The notes: generated by a model from the letters alone, not told the origin. Numbered from the stretch's first letter, positions 45,316 to 57,646 are shown. The stretch is DNA of 64,000 nucleotides from Nephrocerus scutellatus (GCA_947095585.1 OX352765.1:77235976-77299975); one strand, 5' to 3'. A program made the numbers and translations.

Positions 45316-46999
45316 ATGTATCTGTATGAATTTAAATATTTTTATACTATAACTTAAGTCTGATAAGTTTGCTAACTCGAAAGTTTTAAGAAAGTTCCAA
45401 TTTGTTAAGCCAAGAAATCGTTTTTTAAATAATTTAAAAAATTCTAGAAATATCCTTGTAGTGATTTTTTAAAAAATGTTGTCATCCTTTACCTAAAAAA
45501 TGCGACAATTTCTTACAAGGTGAAAGAAAAGGATTTGAGATAAAACTTTCAAGAACTGATACCGAAAGCTAAGAACAGAATTATAGAGCTAACACATCGT
45601 GAGCAAATAACACTTCTGCTCGTAATTATCACATTTACCAATGTAAAGATAAAGGAACCATTCGAACCTCAAATTTGATATTGCGTCAACGGTTACTGTT
45701 TGTATGAGTATTTTTCGGTTTTTATTTATTCGATTTGAGTGTGAGTACCAATACTACCGTCTTGAAAAGGAATGTTTGTACATTTTACTATAGGTTTGTG
45801 GTTTGTCTTTAATTTGTCAGTGCGATAAGAAGGCTCCGTGCGCTCGTAACAACTGCAAGATATACTGCATGCATTCCTATCCAATGCAAATATTAGTTGT
45901 TCGGTTCGGCTGTGATGTGTACTCATTCAAAAATAACAATATAAAAATTGTGAACTTTCCTGTGGTCGATTGTAAAAGGAGACAATACGGATATACAGAT
46001 TAGATTCGATAATAATGTCAAAATATTTAAAAACACATTGAATTGTGTTTATCTGGACAATCAATGCGGAACAGTGTTACCTTTCGAATACAAAAACAAA
46101 TCGATATGGATGATTCTCCCATTTTTAAATTTTTTATTGCAGCCGTTTTATATTCCTAAAGAGGAGATAAAACTGTGACAATAAACACTTCGTTATTTGT
46201 TTGGGCTTAAGCCAGGTTTATGGGAACATTTTTTTTATTTAAACCGAAGATGAGTTAAGTTCTGTATTCGTGGTCAGTATATTCTACAATTTTATTTGAC
46301 TCTCCATGTTATTGTGATGTTATCAAATAATGGCTGTAATGGTTTTATTACTTCTTTTTTATCAATTGATAAAAATGATTAAAAATACAATATCTGTTTT
46401 ATATGTACATACATATATTAAAAATATTTGATTCATGTTATTCAAAAATGTGACTACAATGAACTTATCAGAAAAATATTAATTGTATGTTGTTACGATG
46501 AACTCATTTGTGCGTCCAATTTTTTTTATCAGCACAGGTACTTGTATTAGGGAACTATTTTCCGGCTGCCGCAACAGCTGAAGTTTTATATATATATATA
46601 TATATAAATAAAGATATTTATTTTAATTTCTATAAAAATTATAAAAATAATAAAAAATGTTCTTCGTCACTCTTGAATTAACGAATTCACGAATCAGAAT
46701 CCGGCATTCTCTTAGGTAATACTACCAATGAAGTAAATCTTTTCAACATATTCAATGTGCACCCTTTTAGTTTGAATCGCATTAGCGCATTGGGTTCCAA
46801 TTCGCATCACTTCGGTTTTGCGATATTGATATTGATAAGTCTGAAGAAAAATAAAATAACCACCAACGAAAATGAAATAACATTAAAATCAAGTAATCAA
46901 ATAAGTCCCACAATTCGGGGTTTATTTCATTATAAAAAAAAATTGAGGTGTGGGCACAACACATGTACATTATATTATTTTTTGTTCTTTTTAATTTCT

Positions 47000-47230
47000 T
47001 ATGTACTTAACAGATTTTTCATAAGTGCTATACTTTTTGAGATATTTGAAAAAACTCGAAAAACTCTCCAAGTAAACTCCAACTTCCGGCCAAAATCAAC
47101 TGGGACCTCCCAATTGTTTTACCAAGCTTAAATACAAATTGTCATCCCAGCCATATGGGCTGTAGAGTAGACATAGCTAGACAGACAGATAGACAGAGAT
47201 TTTTTTTCGCATTTTCTGGAAATAGGTATA
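47000..47230 (+). repeat. Dispersed repeat with GACAGACAGA tract, copy 1
   Basis: Contains CTATACTTTTTGAGATATTT, AAAATCAACTGGGACCTCCC and AGACAGACAGATAGACAGAG. The same blocks occur in reverse order on the minus strand at 61330-61600. Non-coding; class unknown. Confidence 0.65.
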
Positions 47231-48323
47231 ATTTTATACTGGACAACTTTTAAATGCACACAAAAACACTTGTAATACTTGTACTTTACAAAAATTTCCT
47301 TAGGTGTTATATTTATCACTTTGCAGGAACTATTACAATTTGACTGGTTAAATTCCAAATAACTAATCACTAACTAGCATCTTATACTTATTATATTTAT
47401 ATTTATATTTATACTTATTGAAAAGTTTCCAGAAACTTATATACACATTCCTTCGTCAAAAGCAGCTTTTTTCATCTTTCAATTTTTGCTTTTTGTTTAC
47501 TGCACTGAGTCGTCTGATAGCCACATATTGCCACATTTAACAACGCTTTCATCAACCCTCATCAGCTATCTTGCGTCGATTAGCACGAGCCAATTTATTC
47601 TACTGTCGGTCTGGTTCTTTGTATTTAAAGATTTAATCTTGTATCACCTTGAAACTATTGGGATAAAAACTTCTTTTGTTTAGATATTTTAAGAATTACT
47701 GCTTAAACTTATAATGGACCGAATTTTTATCCCGTGGCTCTCGCTTTGAAGTTATCAAAAAATTCCTTCGGTACTTTCTTAAAAGAATCTTTAAATTGCC
47801 GAATACTACACCTATCTATATGCTGCATCTAAAGACAGGATATCCGGCTATATTCTTGGATACTCTAATATTACACTTTGACTATAAAGTGGAGGTTATG
47901 GGAAGGAAAAATTAGACTCCCATAACTAGTTCTATTGCATCCTCTATCATCCTCTTGTTTAAGAGTGGGAGCAACTAGCGTCCAACTGTGGCTTGAACCT
48001 AATCTTTGCTTCCGATGAAGAGCATAAGTAATTTTTTAATCAATATTCGACAGATATGATTAGCACCATATATAAAATACGAGGACCAGACCATCCAAAT
48101 TTGTGCGAGATTTGTAACCTTAAGGAAAGAGAAGAGTGAGATGTCCACTTCTCAAAGAACTCAGCATTTTCTAGTTAACATATACATATTAAAATTAAAT
48201 GAAGTAATCAACATCCTTAACGGTGGCCAAAGCTGGAATGTAGTTTCTAAATATGCATTAAATGAACTACGTTACAGAAAGCGTGTTATCGAGGGCGACT
48301 TTTAAAGCTCTCACTATTTATTA

Positions 48324-49110
48324 CGGGGTGTCCCAGAATTCGTGGTACAAACGAAACAGGATGATAGCGGAGGTCATTTCCAACCAAAATAGCCAAATAG
48401 TTTTATCGAATTGTTGATGGTTCAGAAGTTATTCCATATTAAAAATAACGAGCGGGCGTTCCGACGGATTAAAATAAATAAATTATTTGACGATTATGTA
48501 TTATGGCAAATTGTGGACACTTCAAACACTTGTTATAATATTTAAAATAAAAAAAGTTAAAAAAATTATAATTTTGCTTTATTTCTGACAACGCAGCTTA
48601 TTTTAGCACTCGAAAGTGCATTCTTTAATAAACATGACTTACTTTGTAAAACAATTGATAAAAACCATTCTGTTTTGAATATTCCTATGCGTGATACCAT
48701 TTAAGAATCTGAATTAATGTCGCAAGTTTTTTTGATAGTCGGTCAATTTTCTGTAGTACATTGTTTTTCCACCAGAGCTACTTAAAAATCAATCAAAAAT
48801 TTTTGGGAAACAAAAAGACATCACAAATCTATTGTTTTAATTTGACAGAAGATAATAAAGTTTATAAAAATGACTTTATTGGAAAGGCACACTCTTCCAG
48901 ATCGTATTAAAAAACATAAACAAAAAAACTGTTGGTTTTTTTTAAATTAATTTTTTAGTGGTGGCGTATGCAATTTTACCCAAAAATACCAAAAATGGAT
49001 TAACTTTTGAACCATCAACAATTCGATAAAACTTCATTTGGCTATTTTGTTTGGAAATGACATCCGCTATCACCCTGCTCCATTTGTACCACGAATTCTG
49101 GGACACCCTG
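48324..49110. mobile_element. MITE with about 113-bp TIRs, in the Sox21a intron
   Basis: The left end CGGGGTGTCCCAGAATTCGT and the right end, in reverse CAGGGTGTCCCAGAATTCGT, begin imperfect inverted repeats of about 113 bp that continue through TAGCCAAATA, GTTTTATCGAATTGTTGATG and GGTTCA. The 787-bp element encodes no transposase. Its tips match those of the larger element at 30222-33312 (CAGGGTGTCCCA-AATTCGTG), so they use related ends. The target duplication is not clean. Confidence 0.82.
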
Positions 49111-49420
49111 TTTATACTGGCATTGTGGTCTTTTTATAAAATGTAAATTTGTGAATATGTAAATATTATTATATTCTTACTGTCAAACTGGTAGACGGCT
49201 AAACCATTCAGACTTTATACCTTATCTTATAAAGATGCAAATAATCTTTTTTAGAATGAAATAAAAGTCATTAAAAACAAACTAAACTAATCTCAATTCT
49301 CCTATTACACTAAATATAATCTAAAGCACTAGTTATTTCATTTAAATCATAAAACTATACATTAATGCATAATCAATTAAAAAAACTTATATTAAAATAC
49401 AAAAACAACTTTATTTTCAG

Positions 49421-49880
49421 AGCACTGCACATGAAGGAACATCCCGATTACAAATATCGCCCCAGAAGAAAACCGAAAACACTTGCGAAATCTCCAGTTC
49501 CGTCGCAGAATATAAGCAAAGATTTATCGATCCATCAGCATCATCAGAACCATCAACACCATCAGATTAAATACAACTTCGGAAGCCCACTCGAATTAAC
49601 ACTTAATATGCAGCAACGTGTCCCAAGCTTCCCCACTCTCACACATTATCCGTTAGATCCCACGATCGCCCTTGACCTGCAAGCCCGGCTACAGGCAATG
49701 TATGCCGGTAGTTTGTACCATCCATGGCGATATTTCGGTTGTACGCCAATGATCAGCCCAGAGACACCACCCTCACCACCCAGCAGTAATGGAACTGTCA
49801 TTTCGTATGGTTGTATGAAATCTGGAAATTCATCACCCACCCTGTCGCTACCAGCGCAGCCTCCGCCAAACATTATATGA
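49421..49880 (+). CDS. Sox21a-like SoxB2 transcription factor, coding exon 2
   Basis: This exon completes the HMG box (split Arg90, then ALHMKEHPDYKYRPRRKPK through residue 109) and encodes the C-terminal half to the TGA at 49878. Residues 128-138 are His/Gln-rich (HQHHQNHQHHQ). The C-terminus has PLDPTIALDLQARLQAMYAG, YHPWRYFGCTPMISPETPPS and a Pro/Ser-rich end. Exons of 269 and 460 nt join to exactly 243 codons, giving 242 aa. This is shorter than the roughly 400 aa I recall for Drosophila Sox21a. The reading frame is clean, with no stops or frameshifts, and the HMG sequence is highly conserved, so the gene is probably functional. Confidence 0.87.
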
Positions 49881-49938
49881 CCAACTCCATTGCGCTTTGG
49901 CGCCGCCGAGCATGCTGTGTAAATGAGCGGATTTAGCA

Positions 49939-49944
49939 AATAAA
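49939..49944 (+). terminator. Candidate Sox21a polyadenylation signal
   Basis: AATAAA lies 59 bases after the stop codon. It would give a very short 3' UTR; further downstream AT-rich sequence offers alternatives. Confidence 0.4.
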
Positions 49945-51265
49945 ATTGACTAACTATAGTATCTATAATATGTATAATGAAGGTTTTACATTTAAGCAAT
50001 CAACTTCAGTCACTTGAATAGACAAAATGGGAGAATGAGTAGAAGAGTTGTGTTTTTTGAACAATTTGACAATTTGATGTGACTAAAGGTTCCCATTTCA
50101 AAGTTGTCCACTGTTAATTACAAGCAATTTTTTTTAAACGTTTATGTAAATTTCATCTCTTTGGGTGAGTATTTGATGCAATATTACAACGTCGAAAGAT
50201 ATTTCGCACTTGAACGGATATTAAGTTAATTAGCCAAAACAATGCATTTTTTGCATTTCGATAAAATGTAACCGAAAAACTACATAAGACCGAAAGTTGA
50301 GTTCTATTGGTCTCACAAACTTTAGTTTTCTTTGAGTCTCTTGGGCAAAATAAAAATCGAACTTTTCGTTCTGTCGACCTTTCTTTTTTCTTTTTTACAT
50401 TTTTAGTGTAGGTGCTAAATTCGAAAGAGTTTCGTAAAAAATACTTACAAAATCAATGCAAATATTATACCGAAAATTACAGGTTTTATTACATCGTACT
50501 TTACTTCGTTTAAGAGAAGAAAAAAATCATTTTTTTTGTAATTAACAATTATTTAACCGAGTGCAATACAAATATATTTTGAAACATGCATATCCATTCA
50601 TACTATTTTTTTTGTGATGCCTTGTACCGATAATTTTAAGATATTTTAAAACGCTTTTAAGAAAGAAATGGAAGTGGTTTTACACAATACGTTGCTAATG
50701 ACAACTTATTATTCCTTATCTGCGTGCACAAAATATTGCGGAAATTTTTATAATAAAGTTTTTTTAGTTTTTTGTCATATGTCGTCGTATTGCTTCCGCA
50801 AATGAAGTTTCCAGAGTTTTTCGGATATTAAAAATAATAATCATGTAATTTTGAAAAACTATTTCAACCATTATCCAACAAATTTTCTTAGTAAATTATT
50901 TACATCGAGGTTGAAACTGAAAAAAAAGACAAACAAAAAGAATGCATGGATTAACAGAATTTTACAAAACAAAAACCTTCTTTTAAGTATTCTTCTGATT
51001 TCATATTTAGTTTTAAAAAATATTGTTGTGCACACTTCATTCTATCCACTATCCTGAATGCATGTTAACAAAGTGTTATTATAAGTTCAATCCTGGCGTT
51101 AGAAGGAGTTATTTAAAAAAAATTTAATTATTTGAAAAGTAACCTGATATGTGTAACCTGTAATTGTTTGTATTGAACCATGACACCTTGCTTGTGCTCT
51201 AGAAGATTACTCCCATCCTAGCTTTTTAGTGAGGACCATCGAAAGAAAAGATGTTACGCTGTAGG
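49945..51265. other. AT-rich DNA downstream of Sox21a
   Basis: No gene seen. It could contain a longer Sox21a 3' UTR and regulatory DNA. No recognised repeat. Confidence 0.35.
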
Positions 51266-51269
51266 TAGC

Positions 51270-51540
51270 TTACTATCCCATATGCAGGTAAAGTTCATTA
51301 ATTAATTCATTCAAGGAATGGCTGAAATATAAGATGGTTCTCGCTGTGAACACTTGGGTGTAGATTTCTTTTAAGAGGATACACCCTCTTCGTTTTTCGT
51401 AGAATTTCATAAGTAATAATTGTCGGTGTTGGTGGGGCTTGGACAGTTGGTTCCAACTCGAAGGCTCCGTAACCAGCGCGGCGCGTCTAAAAAACGCACG
51501 AATTTTTCTCACCACACTGATCTAGATTCTAAACGCACAT
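51270..51540 (-). other. Unrecognised open frame
   Basis: The minus strand has an 80-codon open frame with RAFFRRAALVTEPSSWNQL and LLMKFYEKRRGCILLKEIYT. The sequence is more complex than its AT-rich surroundings. It may be the end of a non-LTR element, but no diagnostic block was seen and I do not assign a function. Confidence 0.3.
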
Positions 51541-51614
51541 GAACATGTTGAACATATACATATGGGTATAATAAGAACTTGTTAAGAATAAAGACGCAAG
51601 TTTTTCTCATATTT

Positions 51615-52320
51615 TTTTTAACGTAATCTTTAGGTCGGTACCCTTTTCCCAACGTTTCTGCCATTCCATTAACCACCCACAAAATACGATTTCTCAAACG
51701 TAATCTTCACGTCGATACCCTTTTCCCAACGATTTTGCCATTTCATTAACCCCTTCAAACAATACGCTTTCTCAAACTCTTCAAAATATGCTTATGTCTC
51801 GAGAATAACCTCCTCGTTTAAGCTGAATTTTTGTCCTCCAAGCCATGTTTTCATGTTGGGGACCAGAAAGAAATCACAGAGAGGTCAGATCGGGTCGGGT
51901 GGACGCGATAGTTATTCGTAGCGCAGTTCATGCAGTTTGGCCGCGACAATTCGAGATGAATGTGTTGGTGCGATATCGTAGTAAAGCAGCACTTTTTTCT
52001 TAGCCAAACGAGATAGTGTCTTCTTCAATTTATTATCGAATCGGTCCAATAAATTAATTAAGTACTGGCCCGTGCTCGTTCTTCCTTGAGAATTATTCAT
52101 TTCGAATCCCAAAAAATCGAGGCCATGACGTTTCCGGCTGATGGGACGGTATTTATATTCTTCGTAGAAGATTCACCAGAAAAAATCCATTGTTTTGATT
52201 GTCGTTTGGTCTCTGGCGTAGATTTCATCAACGATGACGACTCAGCGGAAAAACTCCTAGGAATTTCGCTTAAACCGGTCCAAACACTGCTTTGACATGT
52301 GAGCATCCAAAATGTACTTA
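51615..52320 (-). pseudogene. mariner transposase relic, minus strand
   Basis: From 52310 toward 51615, in shifting frames: STPETKRQSKQW, VPSAGNVMASIFWDSK, LLDRFDNKLKKTLSRL, AKKKVLLYYDIAPTHS (second catalytic Asp block, His and Asn replaced), AAKLHELRYE, then FFLVPNMKTWLGG-KFSLNEEV. These are ordered blocks of a mariner DD34D transposase. The N-terminus is missing. The C-terminal coding sequence carries a 77-bp tandem duplication (CGTAATCTT starting at 51622 and 51699). No terminal inverted repeats were identified. It is a different mariner lineage member from the copy at 7600. Confidence 0.78.
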
Positions 52321-54050
52321 ACTGAAATTTACCTAAACGTTTTATAAAATACTCTTTGGTTTGTTAATAAAATTGATCGACATTAAAGCAATCTTAAAAA
52401 AAAGTTACAGAATAACATACAACTTGTGATAAACAATTGAAATAAATAAGTCACTTACAGAAAGAGCAGATTAATTTTATAAAAAAATATTTGAATTACA
52501 ATAACAATTTCGTTTTAAGTTGTATTATATGCTCGAAGATTTGCGATTTACAAAATTTGTATGAGCTTTGCAATTTAAAATTTCTACAACTATATAACAA
52601 ATATTCCAAATTAGAACACTTTTTATTTAATATAGAAATTTTGTTATAAATTTATGTGAACAAATTAATATGTTGCGCTTCTTATTTGTTATTTTCGTTA
52701 AATTAGTTCATAACTATGTATACCAGAAAAAAATAATAACTGAAATGAAAAATAAAAGTTTTTTAATAAAACATGTATGACATAAAATGTAACACTTTCG
52801 TTTTCCTTTGCAAATTTGTATTTATGCTCTCAACCAGATTTCCCGATTTCAGATTATGTATGTCATACGGAGGAGGCTCTCTTGAACGATTTTAAAAACA
52901 CCACTCCTTTGTATCTTAATAAATTCCGCAAGAAGAAGTCTGTAATCGTTTTACAAAGGACGACTATGTGAGTGGTGAGCACTCGACTGTAGAAACTATT
53001 AGGGCAACCACCCTTTATCATCGGAAGTGCGACTGCTCTGGTAAATTAATGTAAACGACGCTGTATTGTTGGTTGGTGATGCTGAGAAATCACCATCATC
53101 GCCTCCTGGTTAAGTGTTGTGTACTCGTCGATTCAGTTGATGAAGGCCGAATGAATGCACACACAAGAGGGCGTTTTAATTCAATTTCAACCTGATTCGT
53201 TCTGATGGTAAAACACACCCTCTCTTCAATACGTAATCACAGCGAAATTGTTGCTGTCAACATTTGTAACGGTACTTGGCAGCCGCCTTATTGTGAGCGT
53301 AATAATCTGAATTGCGTTCATTTATAACAATCACAATATGAATAAGATGCATTGTTCTCCGCTCTGTGTGTGGTAAGACCTTTACTTTTGATGGTTTGAC
53401 AATTTGCAGAATGCCGCGAAAGATAAAGTTTGATTATAGGATTTCTAAAGTAAATATATTTTCTCAAGTAATGTTAATTGCGAGTTTCCAGGTGTAGTTT
53501 CCACTGTTAAAATCAATGCTACTAATAAGAGGATACACAAAGTTAGTTAGTGTCAGTATTTAAATTGGAATAAAACAAAAACTATTCAAGATATTTAATT
53601 TTTTTTATTTAAAACCGATATCAATTACATTAATGTTGAACGTAATTTAATTTAAATTTTCACTGTGAATGCGTTGTACAAAGTGCATTCTGTCAAATCA
53701 ATTTCTTGTCTCTTTCACATATTTTTTTTATTTACGTATCAATCATCAGGGAAAAAAATCTTAATTTTCATCTAATTTTTCCGAAGACTTAAGCAGAGTC
53801 GTTTGGCTTTAATTCTTGAAGAACTGTATAAAGATGAACACGATGCAGATATGAGATGAGAGGAGAGATAATACAATTCTTGCGAAAGTCTTTTTGTGAA
53901 CTAATTACGAACTTGGTCAATAACTTTCCCTACTAAGGCAATATTGGCTATACTACTTCGGGCAGGTTAAACAAACGTTGAAAATTCCAAAATTCTAGAT
54001 ATTGAAAAAAACCCATCAAAATTAAAATTATTCATGTAACTTCACTTATC
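52321..54050. other. Intergenic DNA, no gene seen
   Basis: AT-rich, with a more balanced segment at 52850-53450 that was not recognised. No supported gene. Confidence 0.35.
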
Positions 54051-54054
54051 GGAG

Positions 54055-54325
54055 TGTAAAGTTTGAATCGGGTCGATTTAAAAAAAAATTTATATGCGGG
54101 CCTCTTCGCCTTGGGGCCCGATCACTCCCAAATTTTTACGAAAAGTGTTGTCACCGAAGATACACATGTGTATAAAATTTGAATAAAATTTTTTATAAAT
54201 TTATGTGGGAGCTTCCGACCCTGGGACCAAACCACTTCCAAATTTTGATATAAAGTGCTGACATCGTGTGAAAGTTTGAATAAAATCGGGCTTTAGAAAG
54301 TGGATTTTTTATTAAGACAAACCCT
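54055..54325 (-). repeat. Family A units, minus strand, incomplete
   Basis: Two units with GATACACATGTGTATAAAAT, CTTGGGGCCCGATCACTCCC and GGGAGCTTCCGACCCTGGGA, then ATAAAATCGGGCTTTAGAAA. Neither end of the element is intact. The second unit has lost the CATGTG core. Confidence 0.65.
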
Positions 54326-54399
54326 AGCCAATTTGGCTGATACTGTGACCTAAAAAGATCTAACTAATCTAAGAGACTTACTACCTTCCTAATGAAGGA

Positions 54400-55245
54400 T
54401 AGTGTGTCCTTAGTGGCAGAGTTTCGCAGATCTGCCGACGATCATATTGCCTTGTGGAAAATACGTCTCCTTAACCAGATCAAAGCTGGAAAAACCTCTG
54501 CCAACCAGAACATTCAATCCGTGTTTGAGCCAAGATTAATTTTGCAAGCCACAGTGCTATCCTTGTCCTGATTAACCGTTTGGATTGTCTAAGCCATGCT
54601 ATATTATTCCAGTGGTCCAGACGAAGTCTACCTTCTTATTTATTAATCAACTGTCAACTGAGCTGTTCTGGTCCTAAGAACGCAGATTCTGAACCAGCTC
54701 TGGCTAGTTCATCCACATATTCGTTGCCTGCAATTCCCTGGTGACCAGAGACCCAACCGAGTTTTACCCTGTTATGCCCTGCCAGGAATTGCAGTGCATT
54801 GTAGCAGCATTTAACGAATTTAGAGTCCATTATGTTGGACGATAACGCTTTCAGTGCTGCCTGACTATCCGAAAAGATATAAATCGTAGCGCCTATAATA
54901 CCCTTACTAAGGTTTATCCTAGCGCAGACCTCAATGGCATGGAGTTCCGCTTGGAAAACAGTGGGACTCATACCCATTCGTATTGAGGCTTTGGTGTTGG
55001 GTCGGTCCGAATACCCCAGCTCCGACTCCAGAATCCATCTTCGATCCGTCTGTGTACCAGACCAGACCTTCATTGTCCATTGTTGGAGCAGACCAAATTG
55101 CTCGGTCCAATATGTTTACGTCAAATAACCTTCCGAAACAGTACTCCCTGGCCATGGTGTTCGGGATAGTATAAAACATGTCTCTGTCAAGTCAAAAATT
55201 TTCAGGTCGTTAAGTTCTGACCTTGACAGCATAACAAGGTGGGGA
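54400..55245 (-). pseudogene. Non-LTR element RNase H domain
   Basis: The minus strand from about 55090 reads LVWYTDGSKMDSGVGAGVFG, FQAELHAIEVCARINLSK, IYIFSDSQAALKALSS, LGWVSGHQGIAGNEYVDELA. This has all four RNase H catalytic positions (Asp in TDGS, Glu in AELHAI, Asp in SDSQAAL, Asp in VDELA). RNase H removes RNA from RNA-DNA hybrids in I/Loa/R1-like non-LTR elements. One frameshift separates the first strand from the rest. A decayed C-terminal region continues to about 54400. No reverse transcriptase of this element is present upstream; at about 55250 it abuts a different element in the opposite orientation. Confidence 0.78.
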
Positions 55246-55254
55246 CTACATAAT

Positions 55255-56035
55255 AGAGGTGGGGACTTCTAAAACCCAATGCTGTCTTCTGTCGTCTAAG
55301 CGTAATTTAAACCCCCAACCTTTATCCATGAATGTATCTTGCATCAAAGAAACTGAAAAACTCTCAATTCTCGGTATGTGCGCCAATAACAAACTGGAAT
55401 GACCACATATTTGCCATCGCCAAAAATGCTGCGAAATGTTTAGGTTTCCTAAAACAAGATGCAAGATGTACTTCACTCCTTCAGATCTGGCTTCTATTTA
55501 CAAGGCGTATATTCGCCCTTAACTTGAATACAACTGTATTGTCTGGGCAGGTGCCCCCAAGACCCCATTGCATCTACTAGACAGTGTTCAGAACCGCGCG
55601 TTAAATCTTATTGGTGACGTACATATCGTGAAAACAATCGAATCGCTTGAACATCGTAGGAATGTTTCCTGCTTGTCACTGTTTTATCGCCTTTTCCACA
55701 AGCGGTGTTGTAAAGAAATATCCAGATGCAACCTGCCTATTCTCCAACCCATCCGTAATACCCGTGCCTCAACTCGAGCTCACGGGTCCACCATTCAGCA
55801 TATCGTCGGACGTACTAACAAATTCAGAGATTCCTTCTTTAGCCGCACGATAGTTATGTGGAATGAATTGCCTGATTCTGTGTTTCCGCATTTGTATGAT
55901 CTGCAGTCGTTTAAGACACGCGTGCATAGACATCTCATATTTTCCTCTCCATAATTTCCTAACGCGCACGCTGTGCTAAGCATTATAAGGGTGCAAACCC
56001 CTTTAGCGTGTGTACATTATAAAAAAAAATAAAAA
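55255..56035 (+). pseudogene. Jockey/CR1-like non-LTR element, 5'-truncated 3' part
   Basis: Begins in a block equivalent to the TQCCLLS region and continues ASKKLKNSQFSVCAPITNWN, DHIFAIAKNAAKCLGFLK, then after a frameshift DSVQNRALNLIGD, SLEHRRNVSCLSLFYRLFHK, HIVGRTNKFRDSFFSRTIVM then WNELPDSVFPHLYDLQSFKT. The final frame of 128 codons is intact to TAA near 55954. The 3' UTR ends GGTGCAAACCCCTTTAGCGT and a poly-A-like tail. It belongs to the same family as 41600-43350 and the fragment at 4905. Confidence 0.82.
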
Positions 56036-56104
56036 ATAAAGGAATCCCACGTAGTCACCTGGCTTGTACCCATATTCTTGTTGCAGCTATAAGAAGTAGG
56101 TTAA

Positions 56105-56178
56105 AAAATGGTCACAAATTTCCACCAGCCAGCCAGCAAGCTACGATAACGCAAAGTTAAGTAGACAATTTTAAAATA
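56105..56178 (-). repeat. Family A left-end remnant, minus strand
   Basis: CACCAGCCAGCCAGCAAGCT and GCAAAGTTAAGTAGACAATT match the reverse complement of the family A left end (CTGG repeats, then AACTT-TAAATTCTC). No units are attached. Confidence 0.5.
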
Positions 56179-57379
56179 TAATTATCAATGAAGAACCATA
56201 TTTAGAAGGCATACTTAAAGCTAATAAACAAGGTTATTTAATAACAAGAATTTTTATTATTAAGTAAAGAATAAATAAGGAAAATATTTATTCAATGCGA
56301 AATTTATAGTTTTGTTGTTTATTTTTTAGTTTATTTGCAAAAAAATGTAAATTTCACTAATTCCCTAAGGTATCATACATTAAATCTGATTTGAACCTAA
56401 AGCAAATGCCACAATAAACCATAAAAAGTCAAACTGAAAATAATTCAATTAGTTACATTTGATCTGTTTACATAACGTCTTTTAAGGTGGCGTTATGCCT
56501 TCATCGCCTTATCGCATCCCCCTTTCCTAAAGACAATAACGCTCCAATTTTGTAGCAAACGAACGGAGGGTGGTCACAATACCGCCGTCAAAATAAATAA
56601 AAAAGAATACGTGTGCTGATAACATGACGACTACTCAGGTTGCGATATAAACATGAAACGTTCGCACTCCCCCTTCGAACAGGGTCACCTTAACTATGTT
56701 ATATTATATTTCCACCCCTCACGTACTCACTCCTTTTCACATTTACTATGCTGTCAAGGATCACAAATATTTACACTAGGACTTGTGGTACCACAAAAGA
56801 AATCAAAATATTTGCTCACAGACGAAGATGAGGAGAGATCTAGAATCTTGATAAAAACAACGTTTTTTTTTCTTATTCTTTTATTCAAGTACCGTGGCAG
56901 TAAGCCGTATCGGTCGGACGCTCACAAACACTGACAAAACAATGAGCTTCTTTATTTGCTCATCATCGTTGCCATTCAATTTTCCACCCCATTAAAAAAA
57001 CATTTTGTTCATCAGAATAGTCGTCCTTCGCCCACGGAGCAACAGAGCTATTTAATTTGGTAGACGTTGCGAATTTTGTGTTAGTGTTGTGTTACTACAC
57101 TACACATCGTTCACCCATTTTTTGTATTTTTCTCAACTGAACCGCTGCTCATGTACGCCTTCGCGTAGTCGTGCGGTATCTTCGTCGTTTTTTGTACATC
57201 CGGAGATAAAATAGAAATAAATAACCTTCTCGTCTTGGAAGAATTTATTATATATAAGGGTAGTATACGTCATGTGAGAAGCTACAGAACATCGAAAAAA
57301 CGCGTCCTCTTAAAACTAAAATTATTCATTTAATTATTTGAATAAGTAAAAGACAAAAAACTGCGCTATGCGCCAGGAT
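56179..57379. other. Intergenic DNA, no gene seen
   Basis: No supported gene, although 56460-57230 is less AT-rich. A 93-codon open frame at 56653 has no motif. Confidence 0.35.
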
Positions 57380-57384
57380 ATAAT

Positions 57385-57610
57385 AATAAAATATTTGGTA
57401 CGACAGACCGTTGGAATGCAATGCAATATTCATTTTGTGCGTGTCTACAATTTAATGCCGTATCCAAAAGGCGAGTTGAAAAGCTTACCGTTACAAGTTA
57501 TTATTCTTCTCGTACGCTTGTCAGATATTCTCGAGAAGTGGGACTGTGAAAAATACTTTCAGTATTTCTGGAATGCGGTCCTCGAACCACCTGCTCAGAA
57601 GTATAAATGA
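57385..57610 (-). mobile_element. SINE copy, left member of a head-to-head pair
   Basis: On the minus strand the head CTTCTGAGCAGGTGGTTCGA carries the B box (GGTTCGAGGACC), followed by AAAGTATTTTTCACAGTCCC and GAATATCTGACAAGCG and a 3' end at 57385-57410 (GGTCTGTCGTACCAAATATT). The A box region is truncated. Its 5' end faces the neighbouring SINE. Confidence 0.65.
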
Positions 57611-57646
57611 TCGTTCAATGACCTTTAAATAAGTTCGCTATATTCT

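Larger units (their letters stand above)
44747..49420 (+). other. Sox21a intron, 4674 bp
   Basis: The intron runs from GTGAGT at 44747 to TTATTTTCAG ending at 49420. It splits codon 90 after the second base and restores an Arg codon. It contains a reverse transcriptase fragment (45165), a (TA)n run at 46590-46608, a dispersed repeat (47000) and a TIR element (48324). The remainder is AT-rich without recognised features. Confidence 0.85.

Noticed and set aside
49646..49999. Minus-strand open frame of 117 codons opposite Sox21a exon 2
   Set aside because: It overlaps the well supported Sox21a exon in antisense and has no motif.
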